Part shown: positions 37,999 through 48,063 of the stretch, piece by piece
How positions within the stretch are numbered: the stretch's first letter is position 1
How the letters are laid out: every line of letters begins with the position of its first letter
DNA from: Favolaschia claudopus
Taxonomy: Eukaryota; Basidiomycota; Agaricomycetes; Agaricales; Mycenaceae
DNA length: 64,000 bases
NCBI GenBank assembly: GCA_037176885.1
Contig: JAWWNJ010000134.1
Span: 1-64,000 of the forward strand
Direction of reading: 5' to 3'
Made by a program: the position numbers and the translations under genes
The notes under the pieces: generated by a model
Databases searched by the model: none
What the model was told of the DNA's origin: nothing
What the model saw: only the letters and a program-made list of their open reading frames with translations

Positions 37999-38562
37999 AT
38001 GTCCCTCCCTACCCCCAAAACCTTTGAGCAGTTCTATAAACTAGCTCTGGACGATATCTATCCCCCCCTTCCTACCTTCCCCATCCTGCCCAGCCACATG
38101 AATAAGGCTTCTGCAACCCTGGAGAACCTGCTAGACGATTACAAAGTCAGCCCCCCTCTGTTGTCCCTGTACACAACCCTTGTGGATGGGTATAACAAGC
38201 AAATCTTGGACGCAGACATCGACACTCCCAATTTGGAGGCTGCCTACTACCAGTCTTGGCACAATGTGAAGAAGTTGCAGGAGTTGACCAAGTGGCATGA
38301 AGAGGAGTATAACAAGGAGGAGCAACGTCTGAAAACCAACTTGGATGATGCATATGCCCATTGCCAGGAGTATTGGGTCGATCCAGAGCCCCCCTCAGAC
38401 GGTGAGGAGGAGGATGATGAAAACCGGGCTAACCTGAAAGAGGAACTCAGACACCAGGTGTTGATTGCATGGGAAGAATGGGATGACTTGCATCGATTTT
38501 ACTCTATGGAGTTTACAGAGGAGGAGGAGGAGGAGGAAGAGGAGGAAGAGGAAGAGGCTTAA
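37999..38562 (+). CDS. Small acidic protein of element L, unknown function
   Basis: Intronless frame of 187 residues. I chose ATG 37999 because it lies after the TATA box and leader; the frame stays open further upstream but there it reads through the 40-bp repeats and promoter. The product begins MSLPTPKTFEQFYKLAL, has a predicted mostly helical, charged middle (WHEEEYNKEEQRLKTNL near residues 98-114), an acidic SDGEEEDDEN stretch near residue 133 and ends in a run of 13 glutamates followed by alanine. No catalytic motif, signal peptide or membrane segment is visible. Acidic tails like this occur in histone- or DNA-mimic proteins and chaperones, but that is only an analogy. It diverges from the GQHR gene within the same element, so the two may act together. 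The frame is intact, unlike its neighbour. Confidence 0.6.
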   Translation: MSLPTPKTFEQFYKLALDDIYPPLPTFPILPSHMNKASATLENLLDDYKVSPPLLSLYTTLVDGYNKQILDADIDTPNLEAAYYQSWHNVKKLQELTKWHEEEYNKEEQRLKTNLDDAYAHCQEYWVDPEPPSDGEEEDDENRANLKEELRHQVLIAWEEWDDLHRFYSMEFTEEEEEEEEEEEEEA

Positions 38563-39155
38563 GGACTAGTCTTATGATTATGTATCCAAATTCGCATTTT
38601 TGGCTCACTTTATTGCTTTATTTTCGCATTTTTGCTTCAGTAAAACTATGTTTGAATGAATTAAAGAGTCATCTTCGCATTTTTGAGTGCTTTTGTAGCT
38701 TCCGCTTTGCATCTGAGTTGGTTTGAACACACAACTTCGCATTTTGGATCAATTTAACGGCCTTGGACCTTAAAGAAATGTCCAACTTCGCATTTTTGAC
38801 TCAATTCATAGTCCCTGCTCTACATCCGTTACCAGATTGTCTACTATGTAGTAATACCCATGAATCCCTTTAAACCCCTAAATCCAACCCCCGAATCCCT
38901 CCAAACCCCTGAATCCAACCCCCAAATCCCTCTAAACCCCTGAATCCAACCCCTAAATCCCTATATCGTGCGCTAAAATGCTCAAGTTGCCCATATTTCA
39001 CATGAATCACAGTCATTTTAACGTCTATGATGGTTAAATAACAACCCCCAAATCCCTGTTAACCCCCGAATCCAACCCCAGAATCCCTCCAAACCCCCGA
39101 ATCCCCCAAAAAGGAAAGCGGATTCAGGGCCCTGATTCTCGGATGAGATTATTAG
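38563..39155 (+). repeat. 3' region of element L with telomere-like C-rich repeats
   Basis: Starts with further CTTCGCATTTTTG copies, then the 468-bp segment shared with the array fragments. C-rich iterons (CCCCTAAATCCAACCCCC, CCCCTGAATCCAACCCC) resemble degenerate CCCTAA telomere repeats. The terminal palindrome core TCAGGGCCCTGA (39124-39135) is preceded by GGAT; GGATTCAGGG is the exact reverse complement of the iteron word CCCTGAATCC. The tail ends GATTATTAG at 39155. Compared with the array fragments a short C-rich stretch is missing near 38870. Confidence 0.8.
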
Positions 39156-40054
39156 GACACCAGGGACCTGTAATGCTTCCTTCTGAACACCTATCAGTGA
39201 CACGTATGCAATTGATGCAGTACACTTGTGTCTGCCATATAGCTTCGATTGGCGTGTTCGGTGCTTGTATTGTTTACGCAGTGTCTGTACTGTCTGAAGT
39301 CGCTATGCCTAAACCTTGCCAGGACACCAGAGACCTATAATGTGTGGCTTTCAAGTCCTATCAGTGAGACACATTCAATCGATGCAGTGCACTTGTCTCT
39401 GCACGCAAATGACCGTATATATTCAACACGTCCCAATACCTGAGTACCTTGACTTAGTTCAATGCGATCGCTGGCAGTGTAGCCTTGTAGCGGCATTCAA
39501 ACGCTTCAATTCGAGCCTACAACCAAGGCAATCGGTGCACAATTGACTCTGCTATCAGAGTTCCGGTTTTCGCTGTACGGTTTCCGTTCCAGGCCGTATA
39601 GCAAGTCGACGAGACCTGTCAGGCCTTTTGCGGTGACCCTACCATGGTTTGTAGGCCATCTGGGACATATTTGGTTCGAACAATATTTTTCTGCACCGTC
39701 ATTATAGCGTCCAACCGGTGACTATAATAATGATTTTAGTTGGCATTAATTATAAGGGCTGTCACTTGGCTATAATTTTTTCGCATTTATTATAAGGGCT
39801 GGGGGTCGTCTATAAGAATCCTTTTGCACTTTCGAGTGGGTGTTGAGATTTTTGTAGGGTGTTCCTTTTCATTTTCCTGCTGTCGGAGGGCTGAGAGACG
39901 ACACACTGAATTCCGGCGATTTGGGTGAGCTTTTCACCATCAAAATTGATGCGCACTGAATTCCTTCCCACGCTAGGGGTTGCGCACGTAATTCCACCGT
40001 TTTCAGTCCCCTTTTCACGGAATTACGATCGTAATTCCCGGGTAAGATAGCTAG
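39156..40054 (+). mobile_element. Family D unit (899 bp)
   Basis: Begins GACACCAGGGACC after the L tail; the natural context CCAGGACACCAG is seen near 39322. TATAAGGGCT motifs lie near 39690-39810. Repeats CACTGAATTCC and CACGTAATTCC precede palindrome GGAATTACGATCGTAATTCC (40019-40038), which is perfect, and a tail ending AGATAGCTAG (40039-40054). The iteron word CGTAATTCC equals the palindrome arm. Confidence 0.8.
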
Positions 40055-40320
40055 GCCTGGCTGGTGACTATAAGAGTCGGGTTGTTTTGTTGTTGTTCCT
40101 TTCAGTCAGTGGTGAGTGCTTATGATTATTTTGACTCAAGCGGTATGTTGATTCGATTGGGCTGGATTCCAGTCCTTGGGGTGAATTCCGGTGGTTTCAG
40201 GTGGTGAATCACAATCTTGGGCTGAATTCCCTCCCACGGTGTCAACCTTGGGCTGAATTCCGCTGTTTCAGGACCCTCTTTCACGGAATCCGTCGACGGA
40301 TTCCCGGGGAAGATAGCTAG
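40055..40320 (+). mobile_element. Family B2 unit (266 bp, 5'-truncated)
   Basis: Begins GCCTGGCTGGTGACT after CTAG; the intact context TATAAG then GCCTGGCTGG is at about 43990. Three CTGAATTCC or GTGAATTCC repeats, palindrome 40285-40304 with CGTCGACG centre instead of the CGTCAACG of B, tail to 40320. Confidence 0.8.
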
Positions 40321-41726
40321 TCTTTGTGGATTCTCCTCCACATTCCAAGCTATATCACCAACATTTTGCACCATTACAAGGCATTGACTCTGGCTGTTGG
40401 TACATGGGCTCCACCGTGTTCACTTGGCTGGTGCAACACAGTCTTGTATGGTATTGACTCAATTGAACACTATAAGGCTCTGGCTGTATTGGGTACTATT
40501 CTGGTCTTATAATGGTTGCTTAGCCTTTGAATACGTCCTCCTGTTCACTGTGATGACTCTTAAAGCCTTGTATTGAGTCTCTATGCAATCTGGCCTTATA
40601 ATGGTTGGTCGCTACTTGAATACGTCTCTTCCCTTCACTCTGATGACCTTGGTTTCCTTTACGTTCTAGCGGGCAGCTATGAGCGGCTAGTTCGCCAATG
40701 TCTTGCTGCATTCCGTTGTTAACCCGTACACTGCCTTGCTGGATTGTGTGCTCTTCGATTTCCTTTCCGAACCTGCCAAAAAAATTTAGGATAACAGTGG
40801 ATTCCATCGGGGGAGTGATGTCGCCAACCCTAACATCTGTGCTGTTGAGTTGTCGCCAACCTTAACGTCTCTGCTCTGGTGGTGCCTTGCTGGATTCCGT
40901 ATAGCTTCGATAGGCGTGTTTGGGTTTACGCAGTGTCTCTACCCATTGAAGTCGATATCCCTAAACCTTGCCAGGACACCAGAGACCTGTGATCCGTGGT
41001 TTCGAAGGCCTATCAGTGAGACGTATTCAATTGATGCAGTGCAGTTGTCTCTGCAAGCAAATGACCGTATATGATCAACGTGTCCCAGTACTTGAGTCCC
41101 TTGATGCGGCTCGATAAGGCTGATCATGGCAGACCCTTGTAGCTCTATTCGAACGCTTCAATTCGAGCCTATACCCAAGGCAATCGGTGCACAATTGACT
41201 GTGCTATCAGAGTTTCGGTTTTCGCCCTACGGTTTCCGTTCGAAGCCATATAGCAGGTCAATGAGACCTGTCAGGCCATTTCTGGTGACACTACCATGGT
41301 TTGTAGCCCATTTGGGACATCTTTGGTTCCCACAATATTTTTTGGCAGCGTTAATATAGTGCGGTACAGTCGACTATAATAATGATTTTAATTGGCATTT
41401 ATTATATGGCCTCACACTTGGCTATAATTTTTCCGCATTTATTATAAGGGCTAGGGCTCGTCTATAAGAATCCTTTTGCACTTTCGAGTTGGTGCTGGGA
41501 TTTTTGTAGGGTGTTTCTTTTTGTTTTGCTGCTGTCGGAGGGCTGAGAGACGACGCACTGAATTCCTGTCGTCGCACTGAATTCCGGCGATTTGGGTGAG
41601 CTTTTCACAATCAAAATTGATGCGCACTGAATTCCTTCCCACGCTGGGGGTTGTCGCACGTAATTCCACCGTTTTCAGTCCCCTTTTCACGGAATTACGA
41701 TCGTAATTCCCGGGGAAGATAGCTAG
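40321..41726 (+). mobile_element. Family D unit (1406 bp), possible intact 5' end
   Basis: Begins TCTTTGTGGATTCTCC after CTAG, close to the starts of the A, B' and long C units. Shared core at 40660-40870, TATAAGG motifs near 41360-41470, three CACTGAATTCC repeats and one CACGTAATTCC, palindrome 41691-41710 (same as the D unit at 40019) and tail ending at 41726. Confidence 0.8.
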
Positions 41727-41740
41727 GATGAGATACATAG
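41727..41740 (+). mobile_element. 14-nt remnant unit: a family K tail only
   Basis: GATGAGATACATAG sits between the CTAG of the D unit and unrelated sequence. It is identical to the last 14 nt of the K unit ending at 43004, where it is preceded by AG. I read it as a K unit truncated to its last 14 nt before the D unit was joined. Confidence 0.6.
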
Positions 41741-41976
41741 CCTCCCCCAAAACACCACCAGTTTCCAAGCAGCTGCGGGAGTGCCAGGGTCGGAAAATCT
41801 CCCTTTATACTGTGGCTCGGAACCAGTGAGTCATGGCCGCATATACGTGTTTCTCCTCGGGTAGAGTCTGGTAGATAATCAAAACGGATAAAAAGAGCGT
41901 CAACCGGAGTAGAAAGAACAATTGAATAGGCACCAGCTTTAGAGCCACTGATTCCTGCCGTATACCCGGGCTCCAT
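41741..41976 (-). pseudogene. Possible SRA/YDG-domain gene fragment inside unit K
   Basis: The minus strand encodes a short stretch with AGISGSKAGAYSIVLS, which resembles the start of SRA/YDG domains (AGI-G-K---GAYSIVLSGGY). SRA domains bind modified or hemimethylated DNA in chromatin proteins. The resemblance ends after IVLS, and the remainder (LPDSTRGETRICGHDSLV) is not something I recognise. At most it is a captured or decayed fragment, or chance similarity. Confidence 0.2.
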
Positions 41977-43004
41977 TTTATTTATTTGTCGGCCCCATTG
42001 CCCTCTCGAACCAGCGGACCCCTTCAGTTTGGTCGCTCCGCACTCTCTTGTGGTCTCCCGGCCTAACCCTTCAGCTCAAAGGCCTGGTCCGTCTCCCCGG
42101 GTTCTCATCCCCGAAGCCGCAGAGGTCAAACGCACTCACATGGCGGATCCGCAACGTTTATGAACACGAACAGTGGCTTTGTTCAACAACAGCTCCCAGG
42201 CCTTGTTGAACCAGGTTCCAAGACGTGCAGGCCTTTGCATTCAATGACGCTAAAAATATTCCCGACTTCCCGCCAGCCATCCCTTGGCTCCGGTGGCACC
42301 CCAGGGCAGTACCCCTGCTCGTACCCTTTGATTCTATGAAGCTCTCTTCAAAGGACCGACGTTGAATACGATATCCAACAGCACCGGATAACCCAGTCGT
42401 AGCTGAGTGTCCACCGCTGCCTTTGGTAAGTATATCGACATAGATTGATTTTTTGGATCAAATTCGGGTTCCGACTCCTAGTCGTCCGTGTCAGAGGAAG
42501 CAGTTCCTGCGTCTGAATTGTCCGTGTCCGTGTCAGAATCATCAATGCAATAGTGGTCAACCGTTGTTCTGCTTGAAGTGTGACAAGCCGATTTCTCAGC
42601 AGAGCCTCAACAACAGCTCCCAGGCCTTGTTGAACCAGGTTCCAGGACGTGCAGGCCTCTGCGTTAAATGACGTGAAAAATATTCCCGACTTCCCGCCAG
42701 ACAGTGGACGGCTCCGGTGGCACCCCAGGGCAGTACCCCTGCTCGTACCCTTTGATTTGCCTCTGCACCCAAGGCAGTCCCCTCCGCCTTGCCGGCGATC
42801 TCCCGGTTTCGCTGGTTCCCCCCCTACCGCTATATTCCGCCGCTGTTTTCCCCCCTACCGCTATATTCCGCCGCTGTTTTCCCACTCACCGCTATATTCC
42901 GCCGCTGTTTTCCCCCTTGCCGCTGTATTCCGTTCAGCAGCCCTCAATTCGCCCTTGTTGAACAAATCGGAATATAGCGCTATTTTCCAGGATGAGATAC
43001 ATAG
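41741..43004 (+). mobile_element. Family K unit (1264 bp)
   Basis: Unrelated in body to the other families: no shared core was recognised. A segment of about 150 bp (AACAACAGCTCCCAGGCC, CCCGACTTCCCGCCAG, GGTGGCACCCCAGGGCAG) occurs twice, at about 42186-42332 and 42608-42756. Four tandem repeats of CCGCTATATTCCGCCGCTG or variants lie at 42828-42935. Palindrome GGAATATAGCGCTATTTTCC at 42969-42988 (one mismatched pair) and a 16-nt tail ending GATACATAG at 43004. The iteron word CGCTATATTCC is the exact reverse complement of the palindrome's left arm. Confidence 0.75.
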
Positions 43005-43794
43005 GGTTTACGCAGTGTCTCTACCGGTTGAAGTCGATATCCCTAAACCTTGCCAGGACACCAGAGACCTGTAATGCGTGGCTTTGAAGGCCTATCAGTG
43101 AGACGTATTCAATTGATGCAGTGCACTTGTCTCTGCACCCAAATGACCGTATATATTCAACACGTCCCAGTACTTGAGTCCCTTGATGCGGTTCGATGAG
43201 GCTGATCATGGCAGACCCTTGTAGCTCTATTCAAACGCTTCAATTCGAGCCTATACCCAGGGCAATCGGTGCCCAATTGACTGTGCTATCAGAGTTTCGG
43301 TTTTCGCCCTACGGTTTCCGTTCGAAGCCATATAGCAAGTCAATGACACCTGTCAGGTCATTTGTGGTAGGACTAGCATGGTTTGTAGCCCATTTGGGAC
43401 ATCTTTGGTTCCCACAATATTTTTTGGCAGCGTTAATATAGTGCTGTACGGTCGACTATAATAACGATTTCAATTGGCATTAATTATAAGGGCTCGCACT
43501 TGGTTATAATTTTTTGGCATTTAATATAAGGGCTTGGGCTCGTCTATAAGAATCCTTTTGCACTTTCGAGTTGGTGCCTTTGACTGTGGGCTGTTTTGTT
43601 TTCCTGTTGGCAGAGGGTTGAGAGGCGATACTCTGAGTGGCGGCATAGATTCCGGTGATTTGAGGGAGCTTTTCCCAATCGAAATTGATGCGGACTAGAT
43701 TCCCTCCCACGCTGCCAAAGGCGGCTTAGATTCCAGTGGTTTGAGGCCTCTGGTTCACGGAATGCATGCATGCATTCTCCATTACCGTAGCTAG
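43005..43794 (+). mobile_element. Family G unit (790 bp)
   Basis: Begins GGTTTACGCAGTGTC after the K tail; intact context is TTTGGGTTTACGC near 40920. TATAAGGGCT motifs near 43440-43550, repeats ending TAGATTCC (CATAGATTCC, ACTAGATTCC, CTTAGATTCC), palindrome GGAATGCATGCATGCATTCT at 43759-43778 and a tail ending CCGTAGCTAG at 43794. Confidence 0.8.
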
Positions 43795-44262
43795 TCAATA
43801 TAGCACCTCAACGATACCTGTTCAGGTGTTTGCGGTGACACTAGGCTGATTTGTAGGCTATTTTGCACCTTTTTTGTCTCCACCATTTTTCCTGGTTTCT
43901 TACAAGGCCTCAGAGTCGGCTATTTTAATTGCATTTCTTATAAGCCTTGGCTCTGGCTTATAATTTTTTTGGGCAGTGAGTCGCAATTCTTATAAGGCCT
44001 GGCTGGTGACTATAAGAGTCGGGTTGTTTTGTTGTTGTTCCTTTCAGTCAGTGGTGAGTGCTTATGATTATTTTGACTCAAGCGGTATGTTGATTCGATT
44101 GGGCTGGATTCCAGTCCTTGGGGTGAATTCCGGTGGTTTCAGGTGGTGAATCACAATCTTGGGCTGAATTCCCTCCCACGGTGTCAACCTTGGGCTGAAT
44201 TCCGCTGTTTCAGGACCCTCTTTCACGGAATCCGTCGACGGATTCCCGGGGAAGATAGCTAG
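43795..44262 (+). mobile_element. Family B2 unit (468 bp)
   Basis: Begins TCAATATAGCACC after CTAG; intact context CAAG then TCAATATAGC at 45020-45035. The 3' 266 bp are the same as the B2 unit at 40055-40320. Palindrome with CGTCGACG centre at 44227-44246, tail to 44262. Confidence 0.8.
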
Positions 44263-45492
44263 TCTTTGTGGATTCTCCTCCACATTCCAAGCTATATCAC
44301 CAACATTTTGCACCATTACAAGGCATTGACTCTGGCTGTTGGTACATGGGCTCCACCGTGTTCACTTGGCTGGTGCAACACAGTCTTGTATGGTATTGAC
44401 TCAATTGAACACTATAAGGCTCTGGCTGTATTGGGTACTATTCTGGTCTTATAATGGTTGCTTAGCCTTTGAATACGTCCTCCTGTTCACTGTGATGACT
44501 CTTAAAGCCTTGTATTGAGTCTCTATGCAATCTGGCCTTATAATGGTTGGTCGCTACTTGAATACGTCTCTTCCCTTCACTCTGATGACCTTGGTTTCCT
44601 TTACGTTCTAGCGGGCAGCTATGAGCGGCTAGTTCGCCAATGTCTTGCTGCATTCCGTTGTTAACCCGTACACTGCCTTGCTGGATTGTGTGCTCTTCGA
44701 TTTCCTTTCCGAACCTGCCAAAAAAATTTAGGATAACAGTGGATTCCATCGGGGGAGTGATGTCGCCAACCCTAACATCTGTGCTGTTGAGTTGTCGCCA
44801 ACCTTAACGTCTCTGCTCTGGTGGTGCCTTGTGTATTCCGTATGGCTTTGAACGCAGTGTTTGACCAAGTCGTAAATGTCAGGTGACCTGCGACTCAATC
44901 GCTGATGACATAACCTTATAGTCCTCGTCAAACGCTTCCATTCGAGCCTATACCCAAGGCAATCAGTGCCCAATTCACTGTCGTACCAAGCTTTCGGTCC
45001 AAGCTGTACGATTTCCATTCAAGTCAATATAGCACGTCAACGAGACCTGTTTGGGTGTTTGCGGTGACACTAGGCTGATTTGTAGGCTATTTGGCACCCT
45101 TTTGGTCTCCACTATTTTTCCTGGTTTCTTACAACCCCTCAGAGTCGGCTATTTTAATTTGCATTTCTTATAAGCCTTGGCTCTGGCTTATAATTTTTCT
45201 TGGCAGTGAGTCGCAATTCTTATAAGGCCTGGCTGGTGACTATAAGAGTCGGGTTGTTTTCTTGTTGTTCCTTTCAGTCAGTGGTGAGTGCTTATGATTA
45301 TTTTGACTCAAGCGGTATGTTGATTCGATTGGGCTGGATTCCAGTCCTTGGGGTGAATTCCGGTGGTTTCAGGTGGTGAATCACAATCTTGGGCTGAATT
45401 CCCTCCCACGGTGTCAACCTTGGGCTGAATTCCGCTGTTTCAGGACCCTCTTTCACGGAATCCGTCAACGGATTCCCGGGGAAGATAGCTAG
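44263..45492 (+). mobile_element. Chimeric unit: D-type 5' part, B-type 3' part (1230 bp)
   Basis: Starts TCTTTGTGGATTCTCC and matches the D units at 40321 and 46658 until about 44828. There GGTGGTGCCTTG continues as the B body (GTGTATTCCGTATGGC) rather than the D body (CTGGATTCCGTATAGC). Ends with a B palindrome (CGTCAACG centre, 45457-45476) and tail to 45492. A recombinant within the shared core. Confidence 0.75.
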
Positions 45493-48063
45493 GACACCAG
45501 GGACCTGTAATGCTTCCTTCTGAACACCTATCAGTGACACGTATGCAATTGATGCAGTACACTTGTGTCTGCCATATAGCTTCGATTGGCGTGTTCGGTG
45601 CTTGTATTGTTTACGCAGTGTCTGTACTGTCTGAAGTCGCTATGCCTAAACCTTGCCAGGACACCAGAGACCTATAATGTGTGGCTTTCAAGTCCTATCA
45701 GTGAGACACATTCAATCGATGCAGTGCACTTGTCTCTGCACGCAAATGACCGTATATATTCAACACGTCCCAATACCTGAGTACCTTGACTTAGTTCAAT
45801 GCGATTGCTGGCAGTGTAGCCTTGTAGCGGCATTCAAACGCTTCAATTCGAGCCTACAACCAAGGCAATCGGTGCACAATTGACTCTGCTATCAGAGTTC
45901 CGGTTTTCGCTGTACGGTTTCCGTTCCAGGCCGTATAGCAAGTCGACGAGACCTGTCAGGCCTTTTGCGGTGACCCTACCATGGTTTGTAGGCCATCTGG
46001 GACATATTTGGTTCGAACAATATTTTTCTGCACCGTCATTATAGCGTCCAACCGGTGACTATAATAATGATTTTAGTTGGCATTAATTATAAGGGCTGTC
46101 ACTTGGCTATAATTTTTTCGCATTTATTATAAGGGCTGGGGGTCGTCTATAAGAATCCTTTTGCACTTTCGAGTGGGTGTTGAGATTTTTGTAGGGTGTT
46201 CCTTTTCATTTTCCTGCTGTCGGAGGGCTGAGAGACGACACACTGAATTCCGGCGATTTGGGTGAGCTTTTCACCATCAAAATTGATGCGCACTGAATTC
46301 CTTCCCACGCTAGGGGTTGCGCACGTAATTCCACCGTTTTCAGTCCCCTTTTCACGGAATTACGATCGTAATTCCCGGGTAAGATAGCTAGGCCTGGCTG
46401 GTGACTATAAGAGTCGGGTTGTTTTGTTGTTGTTCCTTTCAGTCAGTGGTGAGTGCTTATGATTATTTTGACTCAAGCGGTATGTTGATTCGATTGGGCT
46501 GGATTCCAGTCCTTGGGGTGAATTCCGGTGGTTTCAGGTGGTGAATCACAATCTTGGGCTGAATTCCCTCCCACGGTGTCAACCTTGGGCTGAATTCCGC
46601 TGTTTCAGGACCCTCTTTCACGGAATCCGTCGACGGATTCCCGGGGAAGATAGCTAGTCTTTGTGGATTCTCCTCCACATTCCAAGCTATATCACCAACA
46701 TTTTGCACCATTACAAGGCATTGACTCTGGCTGTTGGTACATGGGCTCCACCGTGTTCACTTGGCTGGTGCAACACAGTCTTGTATGGTATTGACTCAAT
46801 TGAACACTATAAGGCTCTGGCTGTATTGGGTACTATTCTGGTCTTATAATGGTTGCTTAGCCTTTGAATACGTCCTCCTGTTCACTGTGATGACTCTTAA
46901 AGCCTTGTATTGAGTCTCTATGCAATCTGGCCTTATAATGGTTGGTCGCTACTTGAATACGTCTCTTCCCTTCACTCTGATGACCTTGGTTTCCTTTACG
47001 TTCTAGCGGGCAGCTATGAGCGGCTAGTTCGCCAATGTCTTGCTGCATTCCGTTGTTAACCCGTACACTGCCTTGCTGGATTGTGTGCTCTTCGATTTCC
47101 TTTCCGAACCTGCCAAAAAAATTTAGGATAACAGTGGATTCCATCGGGGGAGTGATGTCGCCAACCCTAACATCTGTGCTGTTGAGTTGTCGCCAACCTT
47201 AACGTCTCTGCTCTGGTGGTGCCTTGCTGGATTCCGTATAGCTTCGATAGGCGTGTTTGGGTTTACGCAGTGTCTCTACCCATTGAAGTCGATATCCCTA
47301 AACCTTGCCAGGACACCAGAGACCTGTGATCCGTGGTTTCGAAGGCCTATCAGTGAGACGTATTCAATTGATGCAGTGCAGTTGTCTCTGCAAGCAAATG
47401 ACCGTATATGATCAACGTGTCCCAGTACTTGAGTCCCTTGATGCGGCTCGATAAGGCTGATCATGGCAGACCCTTGTAGCTCTATTCGAACGCTTCAATT
47501 CGAGCCTATACCCAAGGCAATCGGTGCACAATTGACTGTGCTATCAGAGTTTCGGTTTTCGCCCTACGGTTTCCGTTCGAAGCCATATAGCAGGTCAATG
47601 AGACCTGTCAGGCCATTTCTGGTGACACTACCATGGTTTGTAGCCCATTTGGGACATCTTTGGTTCCCACAATATCTTTTGGCAGCGTTAATATAGTGCG
47701 GTACAGTCGACTATAATAATGATTTTAATTGGCATTTATTATATGGCCTCACACTTGGCTATAATTTTTCCGCATTTATTATAAGGGCTAGGGCTCGTCT
47801 ATAAGAATCCTTTTGCACTTTCGAGTTGGTGCTGGGATTTTTGTAGGGTGTTTCTTTTTGTTTTGCTGCTGTCGGAGGGCTGAGAGACGACGCACTGAAT
47901 TCCTGTCGTCGCACTGAATTCCGGCGATTTGGGTGAGCTTTTCACAATCAAAATTGATGCGCACTGAATTCCTTCCCACGCTGGGGGTTGTCGCACGTAA
48001 TTCCACCGTTTTCAGTCCCCTTTTCACGGAATTACGATCGTAATTCCCGGGGAAGATAGCTAG
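45493..48063 (+). repeat. Second copy of the 2571-bp D-B2-D block
   Basis: D 45493-46391, B2 46392-46657, D 46658-48063, each the same length as in the block at 39156-41726. Only a few single-base changes were noticed (GCGATTGCTGG near 45804, AATATCTTTTGG near 47672). The copies lie 6337 bp apart in the same orientation. The flanks differ, so this is a segmental duplication or conversion rather than independent joining. Confidence 0.85.

Larger units (their letters stand above)
30766..39155 (+). mobile_element. Long family L element (8390 bp) with two divergent genes
   Basis: The only long L copy; its last 468 bp correspond to the L fragments of the array. It starts right after a TTAG with GATCACAGTGGATTCC (compare AG then GATAACAGTGG near 40790) and ends with palindrome 39120-39139 and tail ending GATTATTAG at 39155. 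In order: duplicated core modules, three 116-bp repeats, a minus-strand multi-intron gene (32931-36066), a central repeat field, a plus-strand gene (37999-38562) and the C-rich 3' region. No internal 3' terminus was found, so I read it as one element, probably 5'-truncated. It is the best candidate for an autonomous or formerly autonomous family member. Confidence 0.65.

Noticed and set aside
41725..43004. AGGATGAGATACATAG at both sides of unit K as a target-site duplication
   Set aside because: The right copy is the 16-nt tail of unit K, homologous to the tails of the other families; the left copy fits a truncated remnant obeying the AG junction rule. No empty site is present in the window.
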